From contig CAJXWH010000003.1 in assembly GCA_913062915.1 (NCBI GenBank), forward strand, positions 1 to 46,890: a DNA stretch of 46,890 bases, read 5' to 3'. This DNA comes from an uncultured Acidiferrobacteraceae bacterium. GTDB taxonomy: Bacteria > Pseudomonadota > Gammaproteobacteria > Arenicellales > UBA868. The position numbers were made by a program, and so were the translations under genes. The notes below the pieces were generated by a model. That model was not told the DNA's origin. It saw only the letters and a list, made by a program, of their open reading frames with translations, and did no database searches. Below are positions 32,033 through 41,402 of this stretch, piece after piece; position 1 is the stretch's first letter, and each line of letters opens with the position of its first letter.

Positions 32033-32058
32033 AAAACGGCTGCCGAAGCAGCCGTTTT
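32033..32058. terminator. Bidirectional intrinsic terminator between convergent genes
   Basis: AAAACGGCTGC-CGAA-GCAGCCGTTTT, 11-bp perfect stem with A-tract/T-tract flanks, lies between the ATPase stop (31994) and the SBP stop (32076). Confidence 0.85.
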
Positions 32059-32075
32059 GAACAATAAAAAATAGA

Positions 32076-33683
32076 TCAAGCCAACCACCAGCGCTCGGCG
32101 TTTTTGTGACCGTCGAATTCCCAATTGGAGGCCATCACGTCCGGACGCACCACACCGACCGAACACGCGTGTCCATAGGAAGAGAAGATCGGAATAATAA
32201 CACTGCAATTGTCATGCACGATACGTTGCATCTCCACGTACATCTCACGACGTTTGGCATCATCCAACTCTGCGCGTGCTTGTACCAATAGCTCTTCAAA
32301 ACGCGGATGATTGAAAAACGTTTCTGACCATCCTGTTTCAATCGCGTTCTTGGAATAAACCTGACTGAACATCCAATCCTCCGTCGGGCGGCCACCCCAG
32401 TACGAAGCACACCAAGAATCAACCAGCCAGACATTGGACCAATAACCATCATCAGGTTTACGTAGTACTTCGATGTTGATACCCGCAGGTCGTGCGGTTT
32501 CTGCAAACAACACCATTGCGTCGTCTGAATTCTGGAACGCTGTATCGGCGACACTGATCTGTAGATCTATCGATGACAATCCCGCCTGCTTCATATAGTA
32601 CTTGGCCTTATCGAGATCGTATCCACGCTGCGGAATTTCCTCTTCGGTTGCACGAAAGCGGTTGGCCGGACCGATTGGGATGTCATTACCCAGCGAGGCA
32701 TACCCAAACCAGATCTTCTGCAGCCATTCCTGCCGATCAATTGCATATTTAAGTGCCATGACCAGGTTATTATTATCGTAGGGTGCACGATCGCTGAGCA
32801 TGGGCAACGTGCAGTGTTGATTGCCATTGGTATAAAACACATCGACACCCGGTCGCTGTCCAAGACGTTCTGCAGTTCGCGGGTCAGGTGAAGTGATCAC
32901 ATCGAGCTCACCGCTGATTAACCCATTTTCACGAGCGCCGGTATCAGATATAAAGAGTGTTTCAATTCCATCAAAGTGTGCTCGTCCTGCCTTCCAGTAA
33001 TTTGGATTGCGCGACGTTAAGGTTCGGATTCCAGGATCGTGAGATTCCAGTTTGTACCCGCCTGTACCGACCCCGGACTGCGTGTCGATCGTGCCATCCG
33101 CGTTGGCGGGGCAAATACCGAGGTGATAGTCCGTCATCAAGTATGGGAAGTCCGCATTTGGCCCTTCCAGCTTCATGACGACCTGGCTATTGCCATCCGC
33201 CGAGATTTCTTGCACCTGCGAAACGATACCTTTGGCGCCGGACTTCGTGTCCTCACCTAAATGATGCTGGATGGAGGCAACCACATCGTTGGCTTCCAGC
33301 GATCGGCCGTTGTGGAATTCGACGCCCTTGCGTAAGTTGAAAACCCAGGTCTGGCCGTCGCTAGAATCCCACGACTCGGCAAGTTCCGGAATCAACTGGT
33401 TGTTCTCATCGATCTCAGTAAGGTTGTTACGCAGCTGACCCATACCGACATTGATCATGTATGAATCGAGATACGTTGCGGGGTCCAAAGAATCGCTCGA
33501 AGAAGCGCCCGTCAGTGCCTGTCTCAAGACCCCGCCTTTCTTGGGCGTTGCTGCCAGCACTGCGCTCGACAAAGACAATGCGGTCGGTGTAGCAATACCT
33601 AAGGCGATGGCGCTTCGAATAAAATCGCGCCGCGTGATCCGTCCCTCAGCCAGTTTCGATTTAAGGTGATTGATCTCTTTCAT
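32076..33683 (-). CDS. Peptide-type (SBP family 5) ABC transporter substrate-binding protein with twin-arginine signal
   Basis: MKEINHLKSKLAEGRITRRDFIRSAIALG Tat-like leader; LAESWDSSDGQTWVFNLRKGVEFHNGRSLEANDVVAS; start at ATG 33683 preferred over 33779. Confidence 0.93.
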   Translation of the reverse strand: MKEINHLKSKLAEGRITRRDFIRSAIALGIATPTALSLSSAVLAATPKKGGVLRQALTGASSSDSLDPATYLDSYMINVGMGQLRNNLTEIDENNQLIPELAESWDSSDGQTWVFNLRKGVEFHNGRSLEANDVVASIQHHLGEDTKSGAKGIVSQVQEISADGNSQVVMKLEGPNADFPYLMTDYHLGICPANADGTIDTQSGVGTGGYKLESHDPGIRTLTSRNPNYWKAGRAHFDGIETLFISDTGARENGLISGELDVITSPDPRTAERLGQRPGVDVFYTNGNQHCTLPMLSDRAPYDNNNLVMALKYAIDRQEWLQKIWFGYASLGNDIPIGPANRFRATEEEIPQRGYDLDKAKYYMKQAGLSSIDLQISVADTAFQNSDDAMVLFAETARPAGINIEVLRKPDDGYWSNVWLVDSWCASYWGGRPTEDWMFSQVYSKNAIETGWSETFFNHPRFEELLVQARAELDDAKRREMYVEMQRIVHDNCSVIIPIFSSYGHACSVGVVRPDVMASNWEFDGHKNAERWWLA

Positions 33684-33989
33684 AATGTGCGCATTCCTCC
33701 ATTGAGTTTTAGCGTTTCTGATTGATTTTCGTTCAACATCGAACCCAAAATCTCGAAAGAAGCAAACCACAAACTCCACGAAAATACAAGAGGTTGCGGT
33801 CGGATCAAAATGGCCCTACGCTGGCCAAAACCGGTTCTACAGCGCAGATTGCCCTTTGCCTACGTAAAAAATTAGCTAATGCGTCATTTTCTTCGAATAG
33901 TCAATACGAGATTTCTTTGTCAGATCAAACAGAATTATGAGACTTCTACTTCTGTTTTGTATGGCTAACGATTGGATCCGGTAATCAAG

Positions 33990-34841
33990 ATGGTGCACGA
34001 CTTCTCTCGCATCTGGCACGACCCGCCTAACGGAACTAAAGCTCCAAGTTCGCCCAAGCCAGCCTCCACGGTACTCCTCGTTAGGAATCACTCCAATCAT
34101 GACGAAGTTGAAGTTCTCCTCATCGAGCGGGCTCTCTCTACCAATTTTGGAGGTGCTTTCGTTTTTCCGGGCGGCACCGTTGCACCGGAAGACCACGCAC
34201 CGAGGTTTGGTCAAATGTCCAACGGCCCGAACAACAGCGACGCCTCCGCCGTACTTGGCATCGAAGACGGAGGGCTCGCCTACTGGGTAACCTGCATTCG
34301 AGAGTGTTTTGAAGAAGCCGGCATACTGCTAGCAAATAAAAATAGTGGAGTCGATTCGGCAATTAAGGGAGATAACGACAGTCAACGATTTTCGAATTAT
34401 CGGCAAAGACTTAATCAAAGGGAACGGATTTTCGAAAAGATGTGTGCAGAAGAAAGCCTCGTTCTCAATACCAATCAACTGGCCTACCTTTCGCATTGGA
34501 TCACTCCAAAGACGGAAAGAAAACGCTATACGACGAGATTCTTTGTTGCCGCAGTACCGGAAAATCAAGACGCCATGCACGATGGTGCAGAAGCTATCCA
34601 CAGCCTTTGGATCCGACCTGAAGAGGCGCTTCGACAGCAACAAATGGGTAAGTTGCCCATGATCATGCCGACCATAGCTAATCTTCGGCAAATCTGCGGG
34701 TTCTCCTCAGCCGACGCATTGCTGCAAACAAAATTCGACATAGATCCAAAAAGTATTTCCGCGATCGAACCTAAGCTGTTCAAGCAGAACGGCAAATGGG
34801 TCGGTCTTTTACCGGGTGAACCCGGTTACGACGAGCACTGA
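33990..34841 (+). CDS. NUDIX hydrolase, NUDT19/RP2-like (divergent Nudix box)
   Basis: GGAFVFPGGTV, IRECFEEAGILL; ORF track starts at TTG 33972, ATG 33990 preferred. Confidence 0.82.
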   Translation: MVHDFSRIWHDPPNGTKAPSSPKPASTVLLVRNHSNHDEVEVLLIERALSTNFGGAFVFPGGTVAPEDHAPRFGQMSNGPNNSDASAVLGIEDGGLAYWVTCIRECFEEAGILLANKNSGVDSAIKGDNDSQRFSNYRQRLNQRERIFEKMCAEESLVLNTNQLAYLSHWITPKTERKRYTTRFFVAAVPENQDAMHDGAEAIHSLWIRPEEALRQQQMGKLPMIMPTIANLRQICGFSSADALLQTKFDIDPKSISAIEPKLFKQNGKWVGLLPGEPGYDEH

Positions 34842-34843
34842 GT

Positions 34844-35665
34844 ATGGCGTTAGAGCCTGAAGTGGTAGAAACCCTGTCTCCGATGGTGCGACGGATCACC
34901 GCTAATAACCCGGGTGTCTTCACCGGCCCCGGAACTAATACGTACCTCGTTGGCGACGGTAATGTGACGGTAATCGACCCAGGACCGGCAATGGATACCC
35001 ATGCTCAGGCCATTGCCGATGCACCTGGCACGATCACCCAGATCATCGTTACCCATACCCACCTCGATCACTCCCCAGGCGCCCAACTATTGCAAAAGAA
35101 ACTGGGCGTACCTGCTTACGGACTAATCGCAGCGTATCCCCAACATCAGGATCCAACCTTTAAGGCTGCCGCTTTGCTCAAAGATCAGCAAATAATCGAA
35201 GGGAAAGACTTTCGAATACGAGTAATCCATACCCCTGGCCATGCTTCAAATCATCTGTGTTTTCTTTTGGAACCCGGAGGTATGCTGTTCTCGGGCGATC
35301 ACATTATGAATGGTTCTACCGTCGTGATCCGGCCTCCCGATGGGAATATGAGCGCCTATATCGACTCCTTACGAAAACTAAAGGGGTATCCTATGACAGC
35401 AATTGCGCCTGGGCACGGGGCTGTACTGGAAGATCCCTATTCCGCGGTCGACTGGATTATTCAGCATCGCTTGGAGCGCGAAAAGAAGATCTTGGAGAGT
35501 TTACGAACAACCGGCCAAGGAACTTCTGATTCACTGGTCGAGGCTGTCTACGAAGACGTCGACTCTTCACTCTTCCCGATCGCCAAATGGTCCCTTGAGT
35601 CCCACTTGATCAAGTTGCTGGAAGACGGGGAAATCTCAAAAACCGGCAATGAATACTATTCATAG
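34844..35665 (+). CDS. MBL-fold metallo-hydrolase (LACTB2-like)
   Basis: 273 aa; GTNTYLVGDGNVTVIDPGP, THTHLDHSPGA, HTPGHASNHLCFLLE, LFSGDHIM. Confidence 0.93.
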   Translation: MALEPEVVETLSPMVRRITANNPGVFTGPGTNTYLVGDGNVTVIDPGPAMDTHAQAIADAPGTITQIIVTHTHLDHSPGAQLLQKKLGVPAYGLIAAYPQHQDPTFKAAALLKDQQIIEGKDFRIRVIHTPGHASNHLCFLLEPGGMLFSGDHIMNGSTVVIRPPDGNMSAYIDSLRKLKGYPMTAIAPGHGAVLEDPYSAVDWIIQHRLEREKKILESLRTTGQGTSDSLVEAVYEDVDSSLFPIAKWSLESHLIKLLEDGEISKTGNEYYS

Positions 35666-35778
35666 TTGGTGCGATTGACCGGGAAATATTGTGGGGCCCT
35701 CTACATCTAAACGCTTCCGACTGCAGCTGCAAATAATTCGACCGCTGCTCGCGACGACCCCCCCATCACAGAATTTCT

Positions 35779-36651
35779 TCAGTTGAGTGCGAAGTTCAAT
35801 TGAAAACGAACCACCACGGCCCGATGATCTGACGGGTACGGCTCAACAACCAAATCCGAGTGTTTATGATCTTCGCCGACGATCTTGGCGGCAACCGGTC
35901 GTATATCACCCCCGGTATGGTAGACGAAGTCGATCCGGTCGTGGACTTCGTCCGCTACGTTCGCGGCACCACCAACCCCCTGACCGGGCACTGGGGTCCA
36001 CGTAACCGCCGGAGCGCGACATTCGTTTGGATGAACCGCGCGCAGCGAATCCTCCATACCGGTTGCGATGACTTTGCCCGAGCAAGGCCATGGAACCATC
36101 TTTTTGAAGTGAAGCCCTACCGCAGCGGATCGATCGGTCCAGTCGAGATGAGAAGGCTCATTAAAATCCCCGCATAAAAACACCCGCTCTCCCTTTTTCA
36201 TCCACGGTGCGATTTCTGCCAGGACACGATCGATCTCTTGTCCCCGGGTCGTTTCCGCATTCTCGACCACTTCTTCAACACGAGAAAAAGTCCCGTCTCT
36301 TACCTGGTAGGGCTGATAGGGCGATGAAGAAAGGTGTACACCGAAAACGCAAGCGGTCTCACCTTCCGTAAGTCCGAGACGGACCCCGTGGTCGAAGGTC
36401 TCTATCATGGGAAAACGGCTCAATACTGCGACGCTATCTCGGTAGGGTGGAGCTGTGACCTCGTGGCAATGGAGCGCAAGCCGGTCGGCTAAGGGTCGGG
36501 CATTGCCGATGTGCTCGCACAATACCACGACATCTGCCCCCGCAGTCTCAATCACCTTGGCCGTCTGGTTCAGCGGCTGACCGAGGTGGGTCCCGCCATA
36601 AAGGATATTGAAACTCAGAATCGAAAGAAGAGAACCGTTCTGATACTCCAT
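35779..36651 (-). CDS. Endonuclease/exonuclease/phosphatase family protein
   Basis: ILSFNILYGGTH, CGDFNEPSHLDWTD, DRIDFVYHTG, YPSDHRAVVVRF; start at ATG 36651 preferred (longer ORF overlaps upstream gene). Confidence 0.88.
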   Translation of the reverse strand: MEYQNGSLLSILSFNILYGGTHLGQPLNQTAKVIETAGADVVVLCEHIGNARPLADRLALHCHEVTAPPYRDSVAVLSRFPMIETFDHGVRLGLTEGETACVFGVHLSSSPYQPYQVRDGTFSRVEEVVENAETTRGQEIDRVLAEIAPWMKKGERVFLCGDFNEPSHLDWTDRSAAVGLHFKKMVPWPCSGKVIATGMEDSLRAVHPNECRAPAVTWTPVPGQGVGGAANVADEVHDRIDFVYHTGGDIRPVAAKIVGEDHKHSDLVVEPYPSDHRAVVVRFQLNFALN

Positions 36652-36680
36652 AGCCAAAGAATAAACCTGCACGCGCTCTC

Positions 36681-37931
36681 TCACGGATCGCCACGATCGG
36701 TCAGGGCCTGGTAAACCAGATTCCTGAGATCCCACCGGATGGGGTAGAGGTCGGATGGCGCCAGCTGGGTAAAGAAACTGACCGTAAGATCATTCGTGGG
36801 ATCGACCCAGAATGCGGTACTGGCAAGACCGCCCCAGGCCACTTCCCCGACCGCGCAGGCATAATCGACTGCGTTTGGATCGATCACAATGGAGAAACCC
36901 AGCCCAAATCCGATTCCGTCGTAAGACATCTCATTGAACGTGCCCTGGCCCATGCTGGCGAGGTCACCGGGCAGTTGATTTCGCGTCATATCGGCAACGG
37001 TCTCGGGCCGCAGCAATGGGCCCTCCGGCCCCTGCCCGCTACGGCGAATCATTTCAGTAAACCGGAAATAATCCGACGCCGTGGACAGCAACCCGGCCCC
37101 GCCGGAGAGCGTGGTCACTTCGTTGCCATAGACGCTGTCCTCTCTTGGGTCCGCCAATTGCATCGGATCCGCTGGCGTCGCTTCATAAAGAGCCGAAAAC
37201 CGTCCCAGGTTGTGCCTGGGAAGACGAAAACCCGTGTCGGGCATACCAAGCGGCTCGAAAACACGCTTGGTCAGAAAAACATCGAGCGCCTGCCCAGACA
37301 CAACTTCAATCACGTGACCGAGAACATCGGTGGAAACCCCATAATTCCAACGGCTGCCGGGGTGAAACAACAAAGGTAATTCGGCGAGACGCAAGACGAC
37401 ATCTTCGAGTGGGCCATCGTCTGGATAAAACTCGACTTGTCGACTCTTGTAAAGCGAAGCCAACGGTGTATCGTCAAACACCCCGTAGCCAAATCCCGAG
37501 GTATGAGTCAGGAGCTGTCGGATGGAAATGGGCGATCGAGCCTTTTCCGTCTGTATCGCCTCGCCTTGCCCGGACCGATAAACCTCCATGTCTCGAAACA
37601 CCGGTAAATATTCTGAAAGTGGATCATCAAGTGCCAGCAAACCCGCCTCGAACAGGACCATTAGCCCCACCGAGACAATCGGTTTAGTCATCGAATAAAT
37701 ACGAAAGACGGTATCGACCTGCATCTCGAGTCCCGATTCGGGATCACTTTTGCCGACACATTCAAGAAAAAAAACCTCTCCGTGGCGGGAGATCATGGTC
37801 ATGGCGCCGGGCAGTTTGCCCTCATCGACATAGCCCTGCATCCATGTCCGGATGTCCTCGAGGCGATCGCGCGAGAACCCCACCGACTCAGGTGTTGCCG
37901 TCACCCGAACTGTGTGCCGCCCTATCTCCAT
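36681..37931 (-). CDS. Serine hydrolase, beta-lactamase/esterase (class C-like) family
   Basis: 416 aa; SMTK (FRIYSMTKPIVSVGL), YGVSTDVLGHVIEVVSGQ (YxV/YxN-type motif). Confidence 0.9.
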   Translation of the reverse strand: MEIGRHTVRVTATPESVGFSRDRLEDIRTWMQGYVDEGKLPGAMTMISRHGEVFFLECVGKSDPESGLEMQVDTVFRIYSMTKPIVSVGLMVLFEAGLLALDDPLSEYLPVFRDMEVYRSGQGEAIQTEKARSPISIRQLLTHTSGFGYGVFDDTPLASLYKSRQVEFYPDDGPLEDVVLRLAELPLLFHPGSRWNYGVSTDVLGHVIEVVSGQALDVFLTKRVFEPLGMPDTGFRLPRHNLGRFSALYEATPADPMQLADPREDSVYGNEVTTLSGGAGLLSTASDYFRFTEMIRRSGQGPEGPLLRPETVADMTRNQLPGDLASMGQGTFNEMSYDGIGFGLGFSIVIDPNAVDYACAVGEVAWGGLASTAFWVDPTNDLTVSFFTQLAPSDLYPIRWDLRNLVYQALTDRGDP

Positions 37932-37996
37932 AACGGATTCACCCGGCCCCGCCCAGCGTTTCGAAAGTGAATGATCTGGCTGGATTCAGCCGGAAA

Positions 37997-38368
37997 TTAG
38001 CTCGGGATCACCTGTTTGTAGCAGGTATCTTTTTTGAGGATCTTCCTGTCTCGGAACTGCCAAAGGTCACAGCCGAAACAGTCCAGGCGACCGTGTGCTG
38101 TCGTGCCTTGGACGCGCCACTCGGTCACGGCGCAGTCACCGCAGACCCAGGTTTTGACACCCGCCCAGCGGATGTCTGGCACCGCCGCAAAACGTTGCCG
38201 CAGAACCTCACCGATCGCTTCTCTGCCAACGAATCGCTCACCGTGTGGCTCCGGTCCAGCAGCCATCAGGAACTCACCTTCTTCTTCAAAATGCGAGACG
38301 ATGCGCTCTACATTGTGGTCATTAAAAGATTCAAGGACCTCCTCCATCTGTTCCATCGAAATGCTCAT
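37997..38368 (-). CDS. Small NTF2/SnoaL-like protein
   Basis: 124 aa from ATG 38368 (MSISMEQMEEVLESFNDHNVERIVSHFEEEGEFLMAAGPEPHGERFVGREAIGEVLRQRFAAVPDIRW); ORF track start 38623 lies inside the upstream gene. Confidence 0.78.
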   Translation of the reverse strand: MSISMEQMEEVLESFNDHNVERIVSHFEEEGEFLMAAGPEPHGERFVGREAIGEVLRQRFAAVPDIRWAGVKTWVCGDCAVTEWRVQGTTAHGRLDCFGCDLWQFRDRKILKKDTCYKQVIPS

Positions 38369-38390
38369 GCCTGGCTCCTTCACTGCGAAA

Positions 38391-39278
38391 TCAGGTACCG
38401 ATTCCGAGTTTTTCCCGCGTCTCATCCACCGTGCACGGACGGCCACCAAGATCTCGAATGATCCGGATGGCTTTCTCGACCAACTCGCCATTGCTCGCAG
38501 GAACGCCTTTCTCGAGGTATAAATTGTCTTCAAGACCGACTCGAACGTTGCCGCCGAGCAACATCGCCTGCGCCACCATGGGCATTTGCGTTCGACCGAT
38601 TCCAAAACCGGACCAGAACACATCCGGGGGCAACTGCCCGACCATCGCTGTCATGGTCGCGGGATCGGCACCCGCGCCCCACGGGATCCCGAGGCACACT
38701 TGATACATTGCCGGTGCATCGATTAGGCCTTCTCGGCCCAGCTGATTCGCGAAACGAAGATGCCCGAGATCGAACACTTCCATTTCGGGTTTAACCCCGA
38801 GCTCCTGGTATCGATTGGCCATCTTCCGCAGCATATTGGGGGTCTGGACATAGATGTAATTGCTGTCGCTGAAATTGATGGTGCCGCAATCGAGAGTCGC
38901 GATGTCCGGCCGCAATTCCTCTACGTGGGCTATCCGTGTTTCGGCGTTCACCATGTCGGAACCCGGCCCTGCTACCGACGGATCGTCGTCATCAATGATG
39001 AGGTCCCCACCCATCCCAGCAGTCAGGTTAATCAACATATCTCGGCCACTGTCGCGCACTCGGCGAACGGCTTCGCGAAACAGTTCAAGATCGCGGCTGC
39101 CTTGCCCGGTATCCGGATCTCGAACGTGGATATGTACGATTGCGGCTCCCGCATCGACCGCTTCAATCGCAGCATCGGCAACCTGCTCCGGGGTAACCGG
39201 TATCGCAGGGTGTTTATCCACCGTATCGCCGGCCCCCGTTACTGCACAGGTGACCACCACCTCCCTGTTCATATCCAT
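38391..39278 (-). CDS. BKACE family (DUF849) beta-keto acid cleavage enzyme, probable 3-dehydrocarnitine cleavage
   Basis: 295 aa; [52 protein letters not shown] (HxH metal motif); adjacent to carnitine dehydrogenase-like gene. Confidence 0.9.
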   Translation of the reverse strand: MDMNREVVVTCAVTGAGDTVDKHPAIPVTPEQVADAAIEAVDAGAAIVHIHVRDPDTGQGSRDLELFREAVRRVRDSGRDMLINLTAGMGGDLIIDDDDPSVAGPGSDMVNAETRIAHVEELRPDIATLDCGTINFSDSNYIYVQTPNMLRKMANRYQELGVKPEMEVFDLGHLRFANQLGREGLIDAPAMYQVCLGIPWGAGADPATMTAMVGQLPPDVFWSGFGIGRTQMPMVAQAMLLGGNVRVGLEDNLYLEKGVPASNGELVEKAIRIIRDLGGRPCTVDETREKLGIGT

Positions 39279-39347
39279 GATTGACTCCTTGGTCGACTTG
39301 GGTGTTTCTCTGGTCTCAGTACATCCGCCACAGGAACACGATGAAAA

Positions 39348-40319
39348 TCAGTCCATTTCTGGCCAGCCATCCTGGTCGTGTGGATACCAGTGTTCCGATA
39401 GAACTTTCTGAATCCCAGCCAGGCAGAGGTCTCGCCGCCTTTCCAATTCTGTGAACTGCCGATCTCCCGATTCCGTTTCACAGCCTTCGATGATTTTATT
39501 TTTTAACTCATCGGTCAGTTGCGGCGCCTTCATGTGTGACCAAGGCAATTCCAGCGCCGGTCCAAACTGCTCGATGGTGTGTCGCATTCCTCCTGGCCCG
39601 CCGCCAAGATGCCACGCCATGAACGTGCCCATGAATGCCCAGCGAAGACCCGGCCCGCCGGTCACTGCCGCGTCAATCTCAGGGACGGTAGCCACACCGT
39701 CATTGATCAGGTGGAGCGCCTCACGATACAGCGATTCCTGCAAACGATCCGCAATGTAGGCCTCGATTTCCCGGCGGACGTGTAAAGGTCGCATGCCAAC
39801 ATGACGGTAGAAACTTCCTGCACGGCGAATCATTTCTGGGCTGGTTTTCTCACCGCCGACAATCTCCACCAGGGGCAACAAATACACTGGAGCGAACGGG
39901 TGCCCGATCACGACCCGGTCGGGATACCGGCACCCGGCCTGCAGGCGGCTCGGTAATAACCCGGAAGAACTGGAGGCAATCACCACGTCTTCGGCTGCAT
40001 AACGATCGATTGCCTCAAGAACTTCGATTTTGATGTGTTCACGCTCAGGCACGTTTTCCTGGATGAAGTCCGCTCCTTCGACGGCCTCTTGGATGGTCTC
40101 TACGAATCGGAATTTCGTGCGGTCACCTTGGCCCGCAAGCCCGGCATCTTCAAGCACTGGCCACGCGTTCTCAATGGTCTGGTCCACCTGTGCCCGCGCA
40201 TCCGGCGACGGGTCAGTAAGCACCACGCGCAATCCTTTGGCCAGGCAGCGCGTTGCCCAGCCGCTGCCGATTACCCCCGCCCCGATCAGCGCGATCTGTT
40301 CGTATGTCTTTTCTGCCAC
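39348..40319 (-). CDS. 3-hydroxyacyl-CoA dehydrogenase family, probable L-carnitine 3-dehydrogenase
   Basis: 323 aa; ALIGAGVIGSGWATRCLAKGLRVVLTDPSPDA; VIGHPFAPVYLLPLVEIVGG; no fused hotdog thioesterase domain. Confidence 0.85.
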   Translation of the reverse strand: MAEKTYEQIALIGAGVIGSGWATRCLAKGLRVVLTDPSPDARAQVDQTIENAWPVLEDAGLAGQGDRTKFRFVETIQEAVEGADFIQENVPEREHIKIEVLEAIDRYAAEDVVIASSSSGLLPSRLQAGCRYPDRVVIGHPFAPVYLLPLVEIVGGEKTSPEMIRRAGSFYRHVGMRPLHVRREIEAYIADRLQESLYREALHLINDGVATVPEIDAAVTGGPGLRWAFMGTFMAWHLGGGPGGMRHTIEQFGPALELPWSHMKAPQLTDELKNKIIEGCETESGDRQFTELERRRDLCLAGIQKVLSEHWYPHDQDGWPEMD

Positions 40320-40334
40320 CTTGTAGCTTTCGAT

Positions 40335-41147
40335 TTACTCACCGCGAAAAATCGGTTTTCGTTTCTCAACAAAAGCGCGAATGCCTTCTTCCGCATCCTT
40401 CGATTTCAGCATTTTCCGATAGACCGGAACATCGCCGGTCCGCATGGTCTGAAACGCACGCTCTACGGTGTCCCCCTCGATAGCCCGCAACACTTCTTTG
40501 ACAGACTGCAACGCAAGGGGCGCCGCCTCAGCCAGTTGATCGGCCCACGCCCGAGCCCGCTGTAGCAACTCTACGCCCGGCACCACGAGATTGACGAGTC
40601 CGTGCTGAGCCGCCTCTGCAGCCGTCATGCGCCGCCCCAGTAACAGCATTTCCAGCGCAACGTTGTAGGGAATACGCCTTGGCAACCGTTGGATCGCACC
40701 CGCATCGGGTACGATCCCGAGTGGCATTTCCGGCAAGGCGAATTCAACGTGGTCCGCTGCAACGATGAGATCGCAGGCCATAACGAGTTCAAACCCGCCG
40801 CCAATCGCTAAACCATTTACTGCAGCGATCACCGGCTTGGTGAGATCCCACATTTCGGTCAAGCCGGCAAAACCGCCCGGCAAATCGGAATCTGCTTCCC
40901 ACCACTCATCGAGTTGCTGTTCTCCACGATTCACGGCTTTAAGATCCCATCCCGCAGAAAAGATGCGGTCGCCTGCTGCGGTCAAAAGACCCACCCGAAG
41001 CTCTGGATCGTCACGCAGCATCACGACGGCATCATTGATCTTACGGCTAAGCGCATAATCGATCGCATTCACCTTGGGACGGTCCAGCGTAATCTCAAGC
41101 ACAGCGCCGCGTCGCTCGAGTTGTAATTCCGTATCTCTTTCACTCAT
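40335..41147 (-). CDS. Enoyl-CoA hydratase, CaiD (carnitinyl-CoA dehydratase)-like
   Basis: RRGAVLEITLDRPKVNAID...FSAGWDLKAVNRGE...PGGFAGLTEMWDLTKPVIAAVNGLAIGGGFELVMACDL...FALPEMPLGIVPDAGA; start at ATG 41147. Confidence 0.85.
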   Translation of the reverse strand: MSERDTELQLERRGAVLEITLDRPKVNAIDYALSRKINDAVVMLRDDPELRVGLLTAAGDRIFSAGWDLKAVNRGEQQLDEWWEADSDLPGGFAGLTEMWDLTKPVIAAVNGLAIGGGFELVMACDLIVAADHVEFALPEMPLGIVPDAGAIQRLPRRIPYNVALEMLLLGRRMTAAEAAQHGLVNLVVPGVELLQRARAWADQLAEAAPLALQSVKEVLRAIEGDTVERAFQTMRTGDVPVYRKMLKSKDAEEGIRAFVEKRKPIFRGE

Positions 41148-41386
41148 TTGGCAATCTCGTACGTGAGAACTCCGGTATTCCACACCACAGGTTGCCCGCC
41201 ATTCACCCAGTGGCTTTGGAACCTGTAATCGAAGAAGGCCGGCATTGTACGCCAATCGACATATTCATCTTCGGGCAGAATATGGCAATGGGGGTCACCA
41301 AGCAATAAGATATTGGCACCGCCAGGCAACATATTCTGGGGAGTTGCCGAACCCGGCCTTTGGCAAGAATTTGTCCCATCGCACAA
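41144..41386 (-). CDS. Possible small ORF of unknown function upstream of and overlapping the caiD-like gene
   Basis: 80 aa (or about 61 aa from an internal ATG): ...MLPGGANILLLGDPHCHILPEDEYVDWRTMPAFFDYRFQSHWVNGGQPVVWNTGVLTYEIAK; ATGA stop/start overlap with the caiD-like start. Confidence 0.35.
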   Translation of the reverse strand: MCDGTNSCQRPGSATPQNMLPGGANILLLGDPHCHILPEDEYVDWRTMPAFFDYRFQSHWVNGGQPVVWNTGVLTYEIAK

Positions 41387-41402
41387 CTGAGTCGAGGAAG
41401 AA

